Shown one piece after another: positions 33,645-42,486 of a stretch of 64,000 nucleotides of DNA. The DNA comes from Bacteroidota bacterium (GTDB lineage Bacteria > Bacteroidota > Ignavibacteria > Palsa-1295). Position numbers and translations under genes: made by a program. How positions within the stretch are numbered: position 1 is the first letter of the stretch; every line of letters starts with the position of its first letter. Where the stretch lies: positions 23,142 to 87,141 of the forward strand of contig JAUZNX010000015.1 of NCBI GenBank assembly GCA_030706745.1. Direction: 5' to 3'. Under the pieces are notes generated by a model. The model made no database searches and was not told where the DNA came from. It saw nothing but the letters and a program-made list of their open reading frames with translations.

Positions 33645-34655
33645 TTACTTCATCCCCAATCCATACACGACATTATAGGTCAGACCTGTATCGAGTGTAC
33701 TCCACGTCTTCCCTTGGTCCGACGTCATACTCACTCCATAGCCGAAGGTACCGACAAAAATGTATGGGCGGCTGATGGCGAGTACACTCTGCGTATATGA
33801 GTTATTGAACCCCAACGGCGTCCAGAAGTATCCGAAATCCGTGGATCGAAGGAGACCGCGATCGCTGGCCGCAAACAGGGTGTCACCCATTGTGGCAAGC
33901 CCGTAAAAGTACGGGTAGGATGTCAGTGGCATTTGCTGCCAGGTACTTCCACGATTGCTGGATCGATAGATCCCATACTGGTATGTGCCAGCATACATAT
34001 AGATACTATCGAACACAACGCCGTTAACTTCCCGAGTCTGAATCGTGCTTGCTACCTCGGTCCACGTTCGGCCAGTATCCCGTGAATAGATAACTCCGAG
34101 GCCCGGATTACTGGCCAGGATGTCTCGTCCATTGGTGGCGAAGTTGCCGTACCCAGGGTCGTATACCCGTGTCCAGCTATCGCCGTTATTCGTCGAACGC
34201 CAGATGCCGTAATCGGTCGCCGCTATGACGTAGCCACCAACCGCCGTCACGCCAAGCACTTCATTTCCACTAAGTAGAGCTGTATTGGACCACGTCACAC
34301 CATCATCGGCCGACCGGAGCAGCCCTTGCACCGTCGGCGCGAAGACATAGGTGTCATTGGCCGCGAAGCAAGTTAATGTCGGTGGGGGCGTGCCAGCAAC
34401 CGATTGCCAAGTCTTTCCGGAATCGGTCGAGCGGAAGATCGCCCCCTGTCTTCCAGTCCCATCCGTCGCAGCAGCAAATAGAAACTTGAATCCTCCGCGC
34501 GAGCCACCGGAGTTGTCTTGATGCCCAACTGGAACGCCGCTTCCAGCGCCGGCGACATCACACGTAGGTGCGCAGCCACTCCCAGCGCAAAGCAGCAGCG
34601 TTAGTAATAGCACTGCGGCCCTGTTGGGTTTTCTCAAAAGATTGACTACTCTCAC
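33645..34655 (-). CDS. Lipoprotein beta-propeller (BNR/YCF48-like repeats)
   Basis: 336 residues from GTG 34655. The signal has a Leu-rich core (AAVLLLTLLLCAGSGC) and lipobox. Blades include STDSGKTW, SADDGVTW, STNNGDSW, SRDTGRTW, SSNRGSTW, STDFGYFW and TSDQGKTW. The end, DTGLTYNVVYGLGMK, matches that of the gene at 31648 (DTGLTESYIYGIGLK), pointing to recent duplication. Its start overlaps the stop of a 48-codon single-blade frame as GTGA. Confidence 0.75.
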   Translation of the reverse strand: MRVVNLLRKPNRAAVLLLTLLLCAGSGCAPTCDVAGAGSGVPVGHQDNSGGSRGGFKFLFAAATDGTGRQGAIFRSTDSGKTWQSVAGTPPPTLTCFAANDTYVFAPTVQGLLRSADDGVTWSNTALLSGNEVLGVTAVGGYVIAATDYGIWRSTNNGDSWTRVYDPGYGNFATNGRDILASNPGLGVIYSRDTGRTWTEVASTIQTREVNGVVFDSIYMYAGTYQYGIYRSSNRGSTWQQMPLTSYPYFYGLATMGDTLFAASDRGLLRSTDFGYFWTPLGFNNSYTQSVLAISRPYIFVGTFGYGVSMTSDQGKTWSTLDTGLTYNVVYGLGMK

Positions 34656-34798
34656 AAGATCGATTGGTTACTTGAGAAAGACGGCATGGACTGAGCGGCC
34701 CGCGAGGTCGGCCCGTTGTCCGTTGAGCGGAGAACACCTCCGTATGTTGAGGCAAACAAGGAGTCTCCGATTATTGCGGAACCAGGCATACCGTTCAT
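34652..34798 (-). pseudogene. 48-codon remnant: a single propeller blade
   Basis: The frame MNGMPGSAIIGDSLFASTYG continues GVLRSTDNG, which is one blade of the neighbouring propeller proteins without signal peptide or further blades. Its ATG overlaps the upstream stop (ATGA) and its TGA overlaps the downstream GTG start (GTGA), so it is still perfectly nested in the operon. It is probably what remains of a deleted propeller gene or of the end of the upstream gene, although translation as a peptide cannot be excluded. Confidence 0.6.
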
Positions 34799-36057
34799 TG
34801 CAGTCCGATGGCAGTTACTGTATTTGTCGAAATCGCTCCTGTAAGCGTAGTCCACGTGGCTCCATTGTCGCTGGACCTGCAGATGCCACCGTTTCCACCG
34901 ACAATCAATTGCGAGCCATACGGTGCGATGCACATATACACAGAAAAATGTGTGGGATTCGACATTGTTATCCAACTGTCACCATTATCGGTGGAGTGGT
35001 AAAGGTAGGAACCTCCCGCATAAAGATCGGAGCCATTTGCCGCAAGCGCTCCGACATCAGGAGAACTCTTGGAGAGTCCATTGTCGATCATTGTCCAACT
35101 CGCTCCATTGTCCGGGGACCGATAAACATCGCTGACACTTGCCGCGAAGAGAGTCGTCCCAACGACAGCAAGGGATCGGACCCGTTGCGCCGGGTAGTTT
35201 GTCCCGGCCCAGGTTTCACCATTATCTTGCGAGCAAAGCAGTCCTTCCGCACCAGTCCCGACGAAGATCGCCGACCCAACTTGCACGAAATTTCCAATGA
35301 ACGTAGCCGACAAACCATCCACGTGCGTCCACGTGGTCCCGAGATCGCTAGAACGAAACGCACCTGCATAGGCAGTACCGGCATAGAGGATCTTACCGAT
35401 TGCGGCCAGTCCATAAATCATGTGATCCGTGAGCCCAGAATTCACCGGCTTCCATGTTAGACCACCATCCTTCGATCGAAGAACACCTTCATTGTGTGTG
35501 CCGGCGAAGACCTCGCCCCCAAGAGTCGCGATTCCCAAAACGATAAATGCTGTATCGAGCACGCCCATCTGCAACCAGGTTGAGCCGCTATCTCCCGAGC
35601 GAAACACGGCGCCGGTGATCGTGCCGGCATATAGATAGTGTTTTGGAGGCAATCCCTTGCCGTGCAAAATGATCTTCGCCCCGAACTGACCAACTACCGA
35701 AATGCTATCGGAGCCAGCATAATCGATCGTATCAGATGGCTCGAAGTGAAAAAGCAGGCCGCGCGCGGAATCCGCTGGAATGGTCGTCAGCCCATCGACT
35801 GTAAAGCATGAAGGCGAAACGGTCTGGCTTCGAATGGTGAGCGGTGCATGCGTAGTGTTCTTGAATGTGATCAGCGTATCCTTCGTCGTTCCTTCCGGTA
35901 TCGATCCGAAATCGATGTTCAATGGCGTGCTGAGTGCACCCGTCAAATTCTGCCCAGCACCACCCTGATTCGGATCCGGCGATGAGGAACAACCGATGCA
36001 GAGCACCAGCGCGACAAATAGAATAGGGGCAAGGTGAATGAGTTTCGGTGTCATCAT
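34795..36057 (-). CDS. Chimeric lipoprotein: DFG-type domain fused to a beta-propeller
   Basis: 420 residues. The signal MMTPKLIHLAPILFVALVLC ends IGCSSS. Residues about 40-135 form an Ig-like module (LSTPLNIDFGSIPEGTTKDT, FHFEPSDTIDYAGSDSI, IILHGKGLPP) closely resembling that in the gene at 30620. It is followed directly by six propeller repeats (SGDSGSTW, SKDGGLTW, SSDLGTTW, SQDNGETW, SPDNGASW, SSDNGATW). This is the only gene in the cluster joining the two modules and probably arose by recombination among paralogues. It is the first gene of the minus-strand run. Confidence 0.75.
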   Translation of the reverse strand: MMTPKLIHLAPILFVALVLCIGCSSSPDPNQGGAGQNLTGALSTPLNIDFGSIPEGTTKDTLITFKNTTHAPLTIRSQTVSPSCFTVDGLTTIPADSARGLLFHFEPSDTIDYAGSDSISVVGQFGAKIILHGKGLPPKHYLYAGTITGAVFRSGDSGSTWLQMGVLDTAFIVLGIATLGGEVFAGTHNEGVLRSKDGGLTWKPVNSGLTDHMIYGLAAIGKILYAGTAYAGAFRSSDLGTTWTHVDGLSATFIGNFVQVGSAIFVGTGAEGLLCSQDNGETWAGTNYPAQRVRSLAVVGTTLFAASVSDVYRSPDNGASWTMIDNGLSKSSPDVGALAANGSDLYAGGSYLYHSTDNGDSWITMSNPTHFSVYMCIAPYGSQLIVGGNGGICRSSDNGATWTTLTGAISTNTVTAIGLQ

Positions 36058-36202
36058 TGATTATCTATGGAAATCGACTGGGGGCATCATTTCAACCCAT
36101 GCCCATATTCGTATAAACAAGCCAAACCAGTATCAATCACATCCCACTGGGCTCACCAGCAGAACAAAATTTCGGCACATCGACACGAACGAACGAGACA
36201 TG

Positions 36203-37249
36203 TTAGAACTGCTCGAGGAAACGGAGGTCATTTTCGAAGAAATCCCGAATATCGCTGACCCCGTATCGCATCATCGCCGTCCGGTCAATACCAATACCAA
36301 ACGCATATCCAGTGTAGATTTCCGGGTCGATGTTGCAGGCTTTGAGCACGTTCGGATGTACCATGCCGGCCCCTAATATTTCGAGCCAGCCAGAATTCTT
36401 GCATACGCGGCAGCCCTTGCCGCCACAAATGTAACAGCTCACATCGACTTCGGCGCTCGGCTCTGTGAACGGAAAAAAGCTCGGGCGTAGACGGATCTTC
36501 GCATCGGAGCCAAAGAATTGTCGCGCGAATGAAAGCAGCACTCCTTTGAGATCGGCCATGCTAACGCCCGGTCCGACCACGAGACCTTCCATCATAAAGA
36601 ACGCCACTCCACTCCGCGCACTGATGGCTTCATTGCGATACACCCGACCTGGCATGATGGCACGGATCGGCGGCTTCTGCCGCTCCATCAATCGGATCTG
36701 CACGGGAGATGTGTGCGTGCGCAATAACAGTGGTGCTCCATCCGCACCTGCGGAAGACTTGACAAAGAATGTATCCTGCATATCTCGCGCCGGATGATCG
36801 GGCGCAAAATTCAACTTGCCAAAGTTATGCTCGTCGTCCTCAACTTCGGGGCCGTATTCAACCGCAAAACCCATTCGCTCGAAGATCGAGACCATTTCGT
36901 TCAGCGTCTTCATCAGCGGATGCTCGTGTCCGGCCGCCGAGACCGAGACCGCCCGCGCAGGCATCGTGAGGTCGATCCCACTAAGTGCGCCGGGGCCAGC
37001 ACCACCAAGATACAAGGCTTCCTTTTCTTTGAATCGCTCCTCGATCTGCTGCCGGAGCGAATTAAGCTCCTTGCCGGCAATCGGCTTCTCTTCTTTGGAT
37101 ACTGAGCGGAGATCGTCGAACATGGCGGCGATCGTCCCCTTTCGCGTCAAATGGGCGAGCTTGTATGATTCGAGTTGATCCGCCGCGCCGATTGCATCCA
37201 AATCGGCCAGCAACTTTTCTCGGACGGTTATTATATCGTTTAATGTCAC
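36203..37249 (-). CDS. pheS: Phenylalanine-tRNA ligase alpha subunit
   Basis: 348 residues from GTG 37249 (VTLNDIITVREKLLADLDAI). The N-terminal coiled coil is followed by the class II catalytic core: motif 1 region HPLMKTLNEMVSIFERMGF, motif 2 GRVYRNEAISARSGVAFFMMEGL, and motif 3 in GYAFGIGIDRTAMMRYGVSDIRDFFENDLRFL. A Cys cluster CYICGGKGCRVC near residue 285 is unusual and could hold zinc. Upstream codons to 37318 are in frame but lie beyond a TATCTTTG promoter element on the same strand, so they are excluded. pheT is not adjacent. Confidence 0.95.
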   Translation of the reverse strand: MTLNDIITVREKLLADLDAIGAADQLESYKLAHLTRKGTIAAMFDDLRSVSKEEKPIAGKELNSLRQQIEERFKEKEALYLGGAGPGALSGIDLTMPARAVSVSAAGHEHPLMKTLNEMVSIFERMGFAVEYGPEVEDDEHNFGKLNFAPDHPARDMQDTFFVKSSAGADGAPLLLRTHTSPVQIRLMERQKPPIRAIMPGRVYRNEAISARSGVAFFMMEGLVVGPGVSMADLKGVLLSFARQFFGSDAKIRLRPSFFPFTEPSAEVDVSCYICGGKGCRVCKNSGWLEILGAGMVHPNVLKACNIDPEIYTGYAFGIGIDRTAMMRYGVSDIRDFFENDLRFLEQF

Positions 37250-37254
37250 GGGTG

Positions 37255-37262
37255 CAAAGATA
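37255..37262 (-). promoter_or_regulatory. Putative -7 element TATCTTTG for pheS
   Basis: A perfect TAnnTTTG on the minus strand with a TTG 18 bases upstream as possible -33. It ends only 5 bases before the GTG assigned as the pheS start, which would make the mRNA leaderless or nearly so. Confidence 0.5.
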
Positions 37263-37284
37263 CGGTGCTGAGGTGACAAGCAAG

Positions 37285-37292
37285 TATATTTG
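37285..37292 (+). promoter_or_regulatory. Putative -7 element TATATTTG for the membrane protein gene at 37322
   Basis: A TAnnTTTG match 30 bases before the ATG; no clear -33 element. It faces away from the pheS element in a 72-base divergent region. Confidence 0.4.
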
Positions 37293-37321
37293 TATGGTCT
37301 GCACCGAACTAACACCACAGC

Positions 37322-39058
37322 ATGCCACTCGCGCTTCCCTCCCGCATTCGACTTATTTTGGCACTCGTGTTTCTATTTGTAATCGGCGGGGCGCTGGTTT
37401 TCTGGTATGGCAGAATCGGTTTCCTCCCATCGAACCAGTCAATTATCTTCGATGGAGGATGGAGAATCCTCTCCGGCCAAATCCCATTTCGGGATTTCAC
37501 ATTGCCATCCGGCATTGTTCCGAGCGCGATGCAAGCCGTCTTTTTCGATCTCTGCGGTATCTCCTGGTCGAGCTATGTTTTACATGCCGCATTACTCAAC
37601 GGGATATTTGGGATTGTGGCGTTCGCTATCCTTCGAGCGTTCGAAGTATCTCGTGTATGGGCGGTCATCTACGCCGCGTTGAGTACCTTCTATTTGTTTG
37701 TGCCACAAGGTGTTCCATATATGGAGCAGCATTCTTTTTTCTTCGGATTTGTCACGCTCGCATGTTATCTTCGTTCCGAGAGAGTCTCTAATGCTAACAT
37801 TAGGGTTGTGTTGCTGGTCACTATTCCTCCATTGCTCCTGCTCGGCTACCTGAGCAAACAGATTCCCGCTGCATTCTTTGCTTTACTGATATTCGCTGAT
37901 GGGCTGTCACGGCGGAAGTGGCAAACATTGCTCTGGTTGACTGTTGGCACGGTGTTCTCGCTCTTGGGGCTTTTAATTTTGGCGTTCGCTTATCGGATTG
38001 ATTGGCGCTTATTCTATTTCTACTTCTTTACTCTTCCGGGCTCCCTAGGATTCGATCGACTCCTGACGCTTCTAAGCCGAAGGCAATTCATAGCATTTGG
38101 GCGGGATGTATTGCCACTGGCACTTCCGATCATTGCAGTAACCGGAATTGCGGCGTGGTACTTCGTGAAACGCACGTCTGCGGGACGAATCCCATGGACG
38201 GTCGCTCTCACATTCTCGCTCTGCATTCTTCTCGCCATCGCTTCACTCGCGATCTGGCACGTTGTAACGATCGCTATGATCGAAGTCGTCCTTCTCAATC
38301 ATTTTTGTAAGGTGCGAAGAAATGGATTGGCTACCCCTCCTCGTTCTCAGAGGATATTCTTTCTTCAGGGGTTGATTGTCATTGGGATTCTTTTTGTCGC
38401 ATTCACGAATATGCTGCCCGAGAACGGAATCCCTTTCGTGATGATCTGCGCTGGGATCCTTCATCGCATTGCGCTTACTCGTGAAGGATCCTATCGCCCA
38501 CATCCCTTTCTGATCGCTGTATTTGTTCTGCTTGTCCTTGCGGATACCGCAGTCTTCCACGTCCGACTTAATATGTCGCGCGCCGCTCTTTTCCTGACAA
38601 GCGAGGAATTTCAGGCACAGGCGCCGGGCCAGAATACTCAAGGCCCGCTCGCCGCAATGTATGGACCAGTTTATCGTGGCTATCGATTTTCTGTTCAAGA
38701 TCTTGCCGAGCTCACAGATTCTTTGCGACGCATGGATGGCGCCTTTTGGTATTTTGGGGACGCATCAGTAGTATATGGTGCAGCACGCAAACCGTCCGTC
38801 GATCCGGCACTTTGGTATCATCACGGAGTCACCTTGGCTCAACCGGGGAGTGCTGAATTTCTCAACTATGAACGGCGACTCCTACAGAATTTCAGGCGAT
38901 ATGCCGTGCGGCAAATCGTGATTGAGGACACCCTTACAAAATCCGGATGCCGGCTCTCCGATTTTGGGTTGGTTAATGATTACATCGCGCGGCATTCGCA
39001 TGTCACGAGCAGTATATCCACTTTTCGCGTGATCGAGCTCTCAGTAGATAAGCGATGA
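37322..39058 (+). CDS. Multi-pass membrane protein, GT-C (PMT/GT39-like) glycosyltransferase candidate
   Basis: 578 residues with about ten membrane segments up to residue 410 and a ~170-residue hydrophilic tail. The first loop holds IIFDGGWRILSGQIPFRDFTLPSG, resembling the DxxxY/F-GxxPYRDF-type loop of GT39-like enzymes, with a later MEQHSFFFGFV. These features suggest transfer of a sugar from a polyprenyl carrier, but no definite catalytic pair could be assigned. It has no clear operon partner; it is divergent from pheS and converges on the AI-2E family gene 16 bases away. Confidence 0.65.
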   Translation: MPLALPSRIRLILALVFLFVIGGALVFWYGRIGFLPSNQSIIFDGGWRILSGQIPFRDFTLPSGIVPSAMQAVFFDLCGISWSSYVLHAALLNGIFGIVAFAILRAFEVSRVWAVIYAALSTFYLFVPQGVPYMEQHSFFFGFVTLACYLRSERVSNANIRVVLLVTIPPLLLLGYLSKQIPAAFFALLIFADGLSRRKWQTLLWLTVGTVFSLLGLLILAFAYRIDWRLFYFYFFTLPGSLGFDRLLTLLSRRQFIAFGRDVLPLALPIIAVTGIAAWYFVKRTSAGRIPWTVALTFSLCILLAIASLAIWHVVTIAMIEVVLLNHFCKVRRNGLATPPRSQRIFFLQGLIVIGILFVAFTNMLPENGIPFVMICAGILHRIALTREGSYRPHPFLIAVFVLLVLADTAVFHVRLNMSRAALFLTSEEFQAQAPGQNTQGPLAAMYGPVYRGYRFSVQDLAELTDSLRRMDGAFWYFGDASVVYGAARKPSVDPALWYHHGVTLAQPGSAEFLNYERRLLQNFRRYAVRQIVIEDTLTKSGCRLSDFGLVNDYIARHSHVTSSISTFRVIELSVDKR

Positions 39059-39074
39059 AGCTCGTCGTCCGGCA

Positions 39075-40298
39075 TCAGGTAACCTTTTGCATGCGCCGGT
39101 ACTCATTGACGAAAAGCAGAATAATCCCAGTCGTTGGCACAGCAATTAGCAGACCGAGGAGGCCGAGGAAGTAGCCAAAGACGGTGAGTGCGAGAATCAT
39201 CAGAATCGGTGGAATTCCGATTCCTTCGCCGATGATACGTGGGCCGATAAAATACGCCTCCAGAAAATGCAGCCCCATAATAACCAGAATGCCGCTGGCG
39301 ATCACACCGAAGTTCAGGACCATCGTGAGGAATATTACGAGTTCGACGACGAATAGACTGAAGATCATTCCGACGATCGGGACTAACTCCGCAACGGCGA
39401 GCACTACCCCAAGCAGGCCCGCATAGGGAATTCCTAATATTGAATAGGCAATTGCGCCCAGCGCCCCGATAATAATAGCTACCGTGGCTTGTCCGCGAAT
39501 AAAGCCATAAAGGACGCGGTCCATGTCCGCGATGATCGCATCGCGCCGTGCAGGATTCTTAACGGGAAAGAGCTCAAAGAGCAGCGGGCGCAGCTTTGGC
39601 CAGTCCTTCAGGAAATAGAACATGGCAATCGGGACGATAATGAGATTGAGCGTACGCTCCAAAAATCTTGGCAGACCGGTGATAAGATCGAAAATGATCC
39701 GAGGCACGATCGCGACGGCCTTGCGAACCTCGGGTCCAACTTGTTCGAGCAGTACACGATCGACCAATTGTTCTGGCAGCCCCATTGTCAGCATCACTCG
39801 CCGCAGATGCGGTAGATCGAAAGAATCCGAATGCTCGCGTACAAAAAAGGTCAGCCGTGTGATAAATTCTCTCGTTTGTACGATCAAGCTTGGGATGAAG
39901 ATCCATCCCACGGTAACCAGCACGGCGCAAAATAGTAGGACGAACACGATCGAGCTCCAGGCCCGAGGAATCTTCCGCGACTCATGAAGGCGTGTTACGA
40001 TCGGATTGAACAAATATGCCAGCAAGCCTCCAAGGATGAATGGCACCAGTAAACCGGAGAGCGAGAAAAAGAACCAAACGGCAAAAAGCGCTCCGCCAGC
40101 AACCATCAGCCGCCGTGCCGCGCGATACTCGCGAAACGGGAACATGAGAAGAAACAGGATTGCAACCGTAACGAACGGACTTAAGACGGATTGAACGAAA
40201 AACGCGAGGGCGATGAGTGCCATGCCACCAAGGGCCAAAGCAATGCCATCGAAGCGCCGGAATGATTCGAAAGTCCTCACAATGTGGTTAGTCGGCAT
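39075..40298 (-). CDS. AI-2E/PerM family transporter
   Basis: 407 residues. The layout matches the AI-2E exporter/PerM family: three membrane segments in the first 95 residues (including VWFFFSLSGLLVPFILGGLLAYLFNPIV, the family start), a middle helical region (residues about 140-215), then five segments with GLLGVVLAVAELVPIVGMIFS, FLEAYFIGPRIIGEGIGIPPILMILAL and FGYFLGLLGLLIAVPTTGIILLFVNEY. The family includes TqsA and Na+/H+ antiporters, so the substrate is not assigned. An extra ~70-residue hydrophobic N-terminal portion precedes the canonical start. Confidence 0.87.
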   Translation of the reverse strand: MPTNHIVRTFESFRRFDGIALALGGMALIALAFFVQSVLSPFVTVAILFLLMFPFREYRAARRLMVAGGALFAVWFFFSLSGLLVPFILGGLLAYLFNPIVTRLHESRKIPRAWSSIVFVLLFCAVLVTVGWIFIPSLIVQTREFITRLTFFVREHSDSFDLPHLRRVMLTMGLPEQLVDRVLLEQVGPEVRKAVAIVPRIIFDLITGLPRFLERTLNLIIVPIAMFYFLKDWPKLRPLLFELFPVKNPARRDAIIADMDRVLYGFIRGQATVAIIIGALGAIAYSILGIPYAGLLGVVLAVAELVPIVGMIFSLFVVELVIFLTMVLNFGVIASGILVIMGLHFLEAYFIGPRIIGEGIGIPPILMILALTVFGYFLGLLGLLIAVPTTGIILLFVNEYRRMQKVT

Positions 40299-40441
40299 TT
40301 ATCGTGTACTATTTTGTCATACAATGTTACGAACAATTTACGCCTAGGTAATAATTGAGTAGTAAATCATGTAACTTTTGTCCCGGCTGCTGGTTATTAG
40401 ATTGAATTCATAAACCTTCATTTATCATAATAGGTAGCTCG

Positions 40442-42415
40442 ATGAAGCGTTCCATTGCTTTCTTTCTCGGATTCATCTTTCTTCCCTCCGTCGTATTAGC
40501 CCAAACGCCTTCCGGTGTTACAATCACGCAACACCATCGTGACCGCCAAGCGATCACCAGCCGTGATTATTGGGTTGCCCTTCCGGAGAATTATGGCCCT
40601 GATGGGGCAGGCTCAAAATATATAATGCTATATATCTCGAGCAGCTATCCAACGACGGCCAAGGTGGCGTATGCAGGCACAACGACGCAGGTCGCGGTGA
40701 CACCTGGCACTCCGGCGGTATTCAATGTGCCACTCAGCCTGGAGATGCAGTCTAGCGATGTGATCGAGAGCAAAGCGATCCATGTTTGGTCCGATGATGC
40801 CCCTCTCTTCGTCGATTTGAATCAGCACGAAGCCTACACTTCGGATGCAACGTACGTGATTCCGAGCATCGGATGGGGGACGTCTTATGTCGTCGCTTCC
40901 TACGGCTCCCTATATGAAGGATTCGGCTCTTATGTTTATGACATGCCATCCGAATTCGTCGTGCTTGCGAATCAGGACGGGACGAGCGTTCGTATTACAC
41001 CTTCGACCGATCTTCGTGGTTCGACCGGTACCACGGTTGCCCATCCAAAGGGTCTGCCGTTCACCATTCAATTAAATGCCGGCGAGACGGTCCAATATAA
41101 GGCTGTTGCTGCCACCAACATGGATGACTTCGATGTAACTGGCACTTCGATTGTCTCCTCGAAGCCAATTGGCGTGATCGGTGCCACCGAATGTGCCAAC
41201 ATTCCGGGTAATTTTCCTTACTGCGATTACATTTGCGAGATGATCCCTCCGACCCGGACGTGGGGCACTAATTATTACACGGCACCACTCGCACGTAGAA
41301 AGGGTGGAGATACATACCTGGTTATTGGAACTACGGCAAACCAGATCATCTATCGGACCGATTCCTTTGGCCAGTCAGTCTTCGACACGCTGGTCAATCC
41401 AAACGATCACTATTTCCAGCACGACGTGGCAACGGCAGGGAGTTGGACAAGCTCCACTCCGTTTTTGCTCATGCAGTACTCCAACAGTGCCACCTGGCCT
41501 GACAATACGAATGGCAACTATGATCCGTTTATGATGGCTGTCAATTCCACCGATCAGTTCGTGACGCCGGTAATCTTCAACGTTCTCCGTGCGACTGGCA
41601 ACCAGCAACAATATGTCTGGCACGTCACCATTGTGGCACGCTCGGGTGTACCCGTCAACCTCGATGGAACGAAGCTCACCGGTCCAATTTACGATGATAA
41701 CGTTTGCGCGATCTATCAAGTAAATGGATTGGCCCCGAAGCAGCACATCGTGACCTCAGACAGTGGTGTAGCCGTGAATGTCTATGGCGATAGCTATGAT
41801 GAAGCCGTCGGATATGCCGGGACGATCGGCGTCTCGACGATCGGAAGTGCGGATACCCTCATACCGATGGTCGTAGCGGTGAGTCCGGATCCGGCCGTCA
41901 CCCACGTGGATGTTTCGGATGAATCGACGAACATGTCGGGCCTTTCACAATTTGAAGTGGACAGCATGTCCAACATGAAGATTGTAGAGCCAGACTCGTT
42001 CGTTGAGGGAGACGGTCAGGCCCAGTCCTCATTCGACCTGATCGTCCTCGATCGGACGAAAGCGGCACACGCCACCGTCCGCGTGCTCGATCTTGCAGGC
42101 AATTACTCCACGATCCAAAAGGATTACGTTGCCAACTCCGCCGATGTCGCGACCGCCCCGGTTCCATCGATGACCTCCATCAGTAGCACGGCCGTGACAC
42201 AAACGATTCATTACTCCCTCGCGAAGGATGGTTACGTCACGATCGATCTATTCGATATGCTTGGGCACCGGGTATTTTCGTTGCTGAGTGGCGAGCAATC
42301 CGCTGGCACTCACGCACTTACGCCTGATGTGCGATTGTTGCCCTCCGGTGTGTATCTTTATCGAGTCGAATCCCAGGGCATTGTGACCTCCGGACGGCTA
42401 TCGGTATCCCACTAA
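40442..42415 (+). CDS. IgGFc-binding-like domain protein with T9SS C-terminal sorting domain
   Basis: 657 residues. The signal peptide MKRSIAFFLGFIFLPSVVLA is followed by GRDYWVALPENY-like sequence and the IgGFc-binding N-terminal domain pattern (TTAKVAYAGTTTQVAVTPGT, PSEFVVLANQDGTSVRITPS, NAGETVQYKA, DVTGTSIVSSKPIGVIGATECANIP, PTRTWGTNYYTAPLARRKGGD). Despite the family name, antibody binding is not established in environmental bacteria. The last ~80 residues, from TIHYSLAKDGYVTIDLFDMLG to LLPSGVYLYRVESQG, are a T9SS type A domain. Predicted as secreted or cell-surface anchored. A strong hairpin terminator follows its stop. Confidence 0.82.
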   Translation: MKRSIAFFLGFIFLPSVVLAQTPSGVTITQHHRDRQAITSRDYWVALPENYGPDGAGSKYIMLYISSSYPTTAKVAYAGTTTQVAVTPGTPAVFNVPLSLEMQSSDVIESKAIHVWSDDAPLFVDLNQHEAYTSDATYVIPSIGWGTSYVVASYGSLYEGFGSYVYDMPSEFVVLANQDGTSVRITPSTDLRGSTGTTVAHPKGLPFTIQLNAGETVQYKAVAATNMDDFDVTGTSIVSSKPIGVIGATECANIPGNFPYCDYICEMIPPTRTWGTNYYTAPLARRKGGDTYLVIGTTANQIIYRTDSFGQSVFDTLVNPNDHYFQHDVATAGSWTSSTPFLLMQYSNSATWPDNTNGNYDPFMMAVNSTDQFVTPVIFNVLRATGNQQQYVWHVTIVARSGVPVNLDGTKLTGPIYDDNVCAIYQVNGLAPKQHIVTSDSGVAVNVYGDSYDEAVGYAGTIGVSTIGSADTLIPMVVAVSPDPAVTHVDVSDESTNMSGLSQFEVDSMSNMKIVEPDSFVEGDGQAQSSFDLIVLDRTKAAHATVRVLDLAGNYSTIQKDYVANSADVATAPVPSMTSISSTAVTQTIHYSLAKDGYVTIDLFDMLGHRVFSLLSGEQSAGTHALTPDVRLLPSGVYLYRVESQGIVTSGRLSVSH

Positions 42416-42435
42416 ACATTCAGATACTAATAACG

Positions 42436-42472
42436 AACTGGCCTCGCCTGCTTTAAGCAGACGAGGCCAGTT
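42436..42472. terminator. Strong hairpin terminator (both orientations)
   Basis: AACTGGCCTCG (42436-42446) pairs perfectly with CGAGGCCAGTT (42462-42472), and inside it CTGC pairs with GCAG around a TTTAA loop. Only one mismatch interrupts the 16-step stem. Lying between convergent transcription units, it can serve both; the T-tract is weak. Confidence 0.75.
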
Positions 42473-42486
42473 CTGTAATACGCCGA

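Noticed and set aside
31648..34655. Propeller lipoproteins as active sialidases
   Set aside because: Only the S/TxDxGxTW blade motif is present; the Arg triad and the FRIP motif of sialidases were not seen.
34624..35460. Long plus-strand open frame opposite the propeller lipoproteins (also 28474-29241 and similar frames)
   Set aside because: Translations are rich in Arg, Cys and His without domain pattern and mirror the repeat-rich genes on the other strand; codon-reversal shadows.
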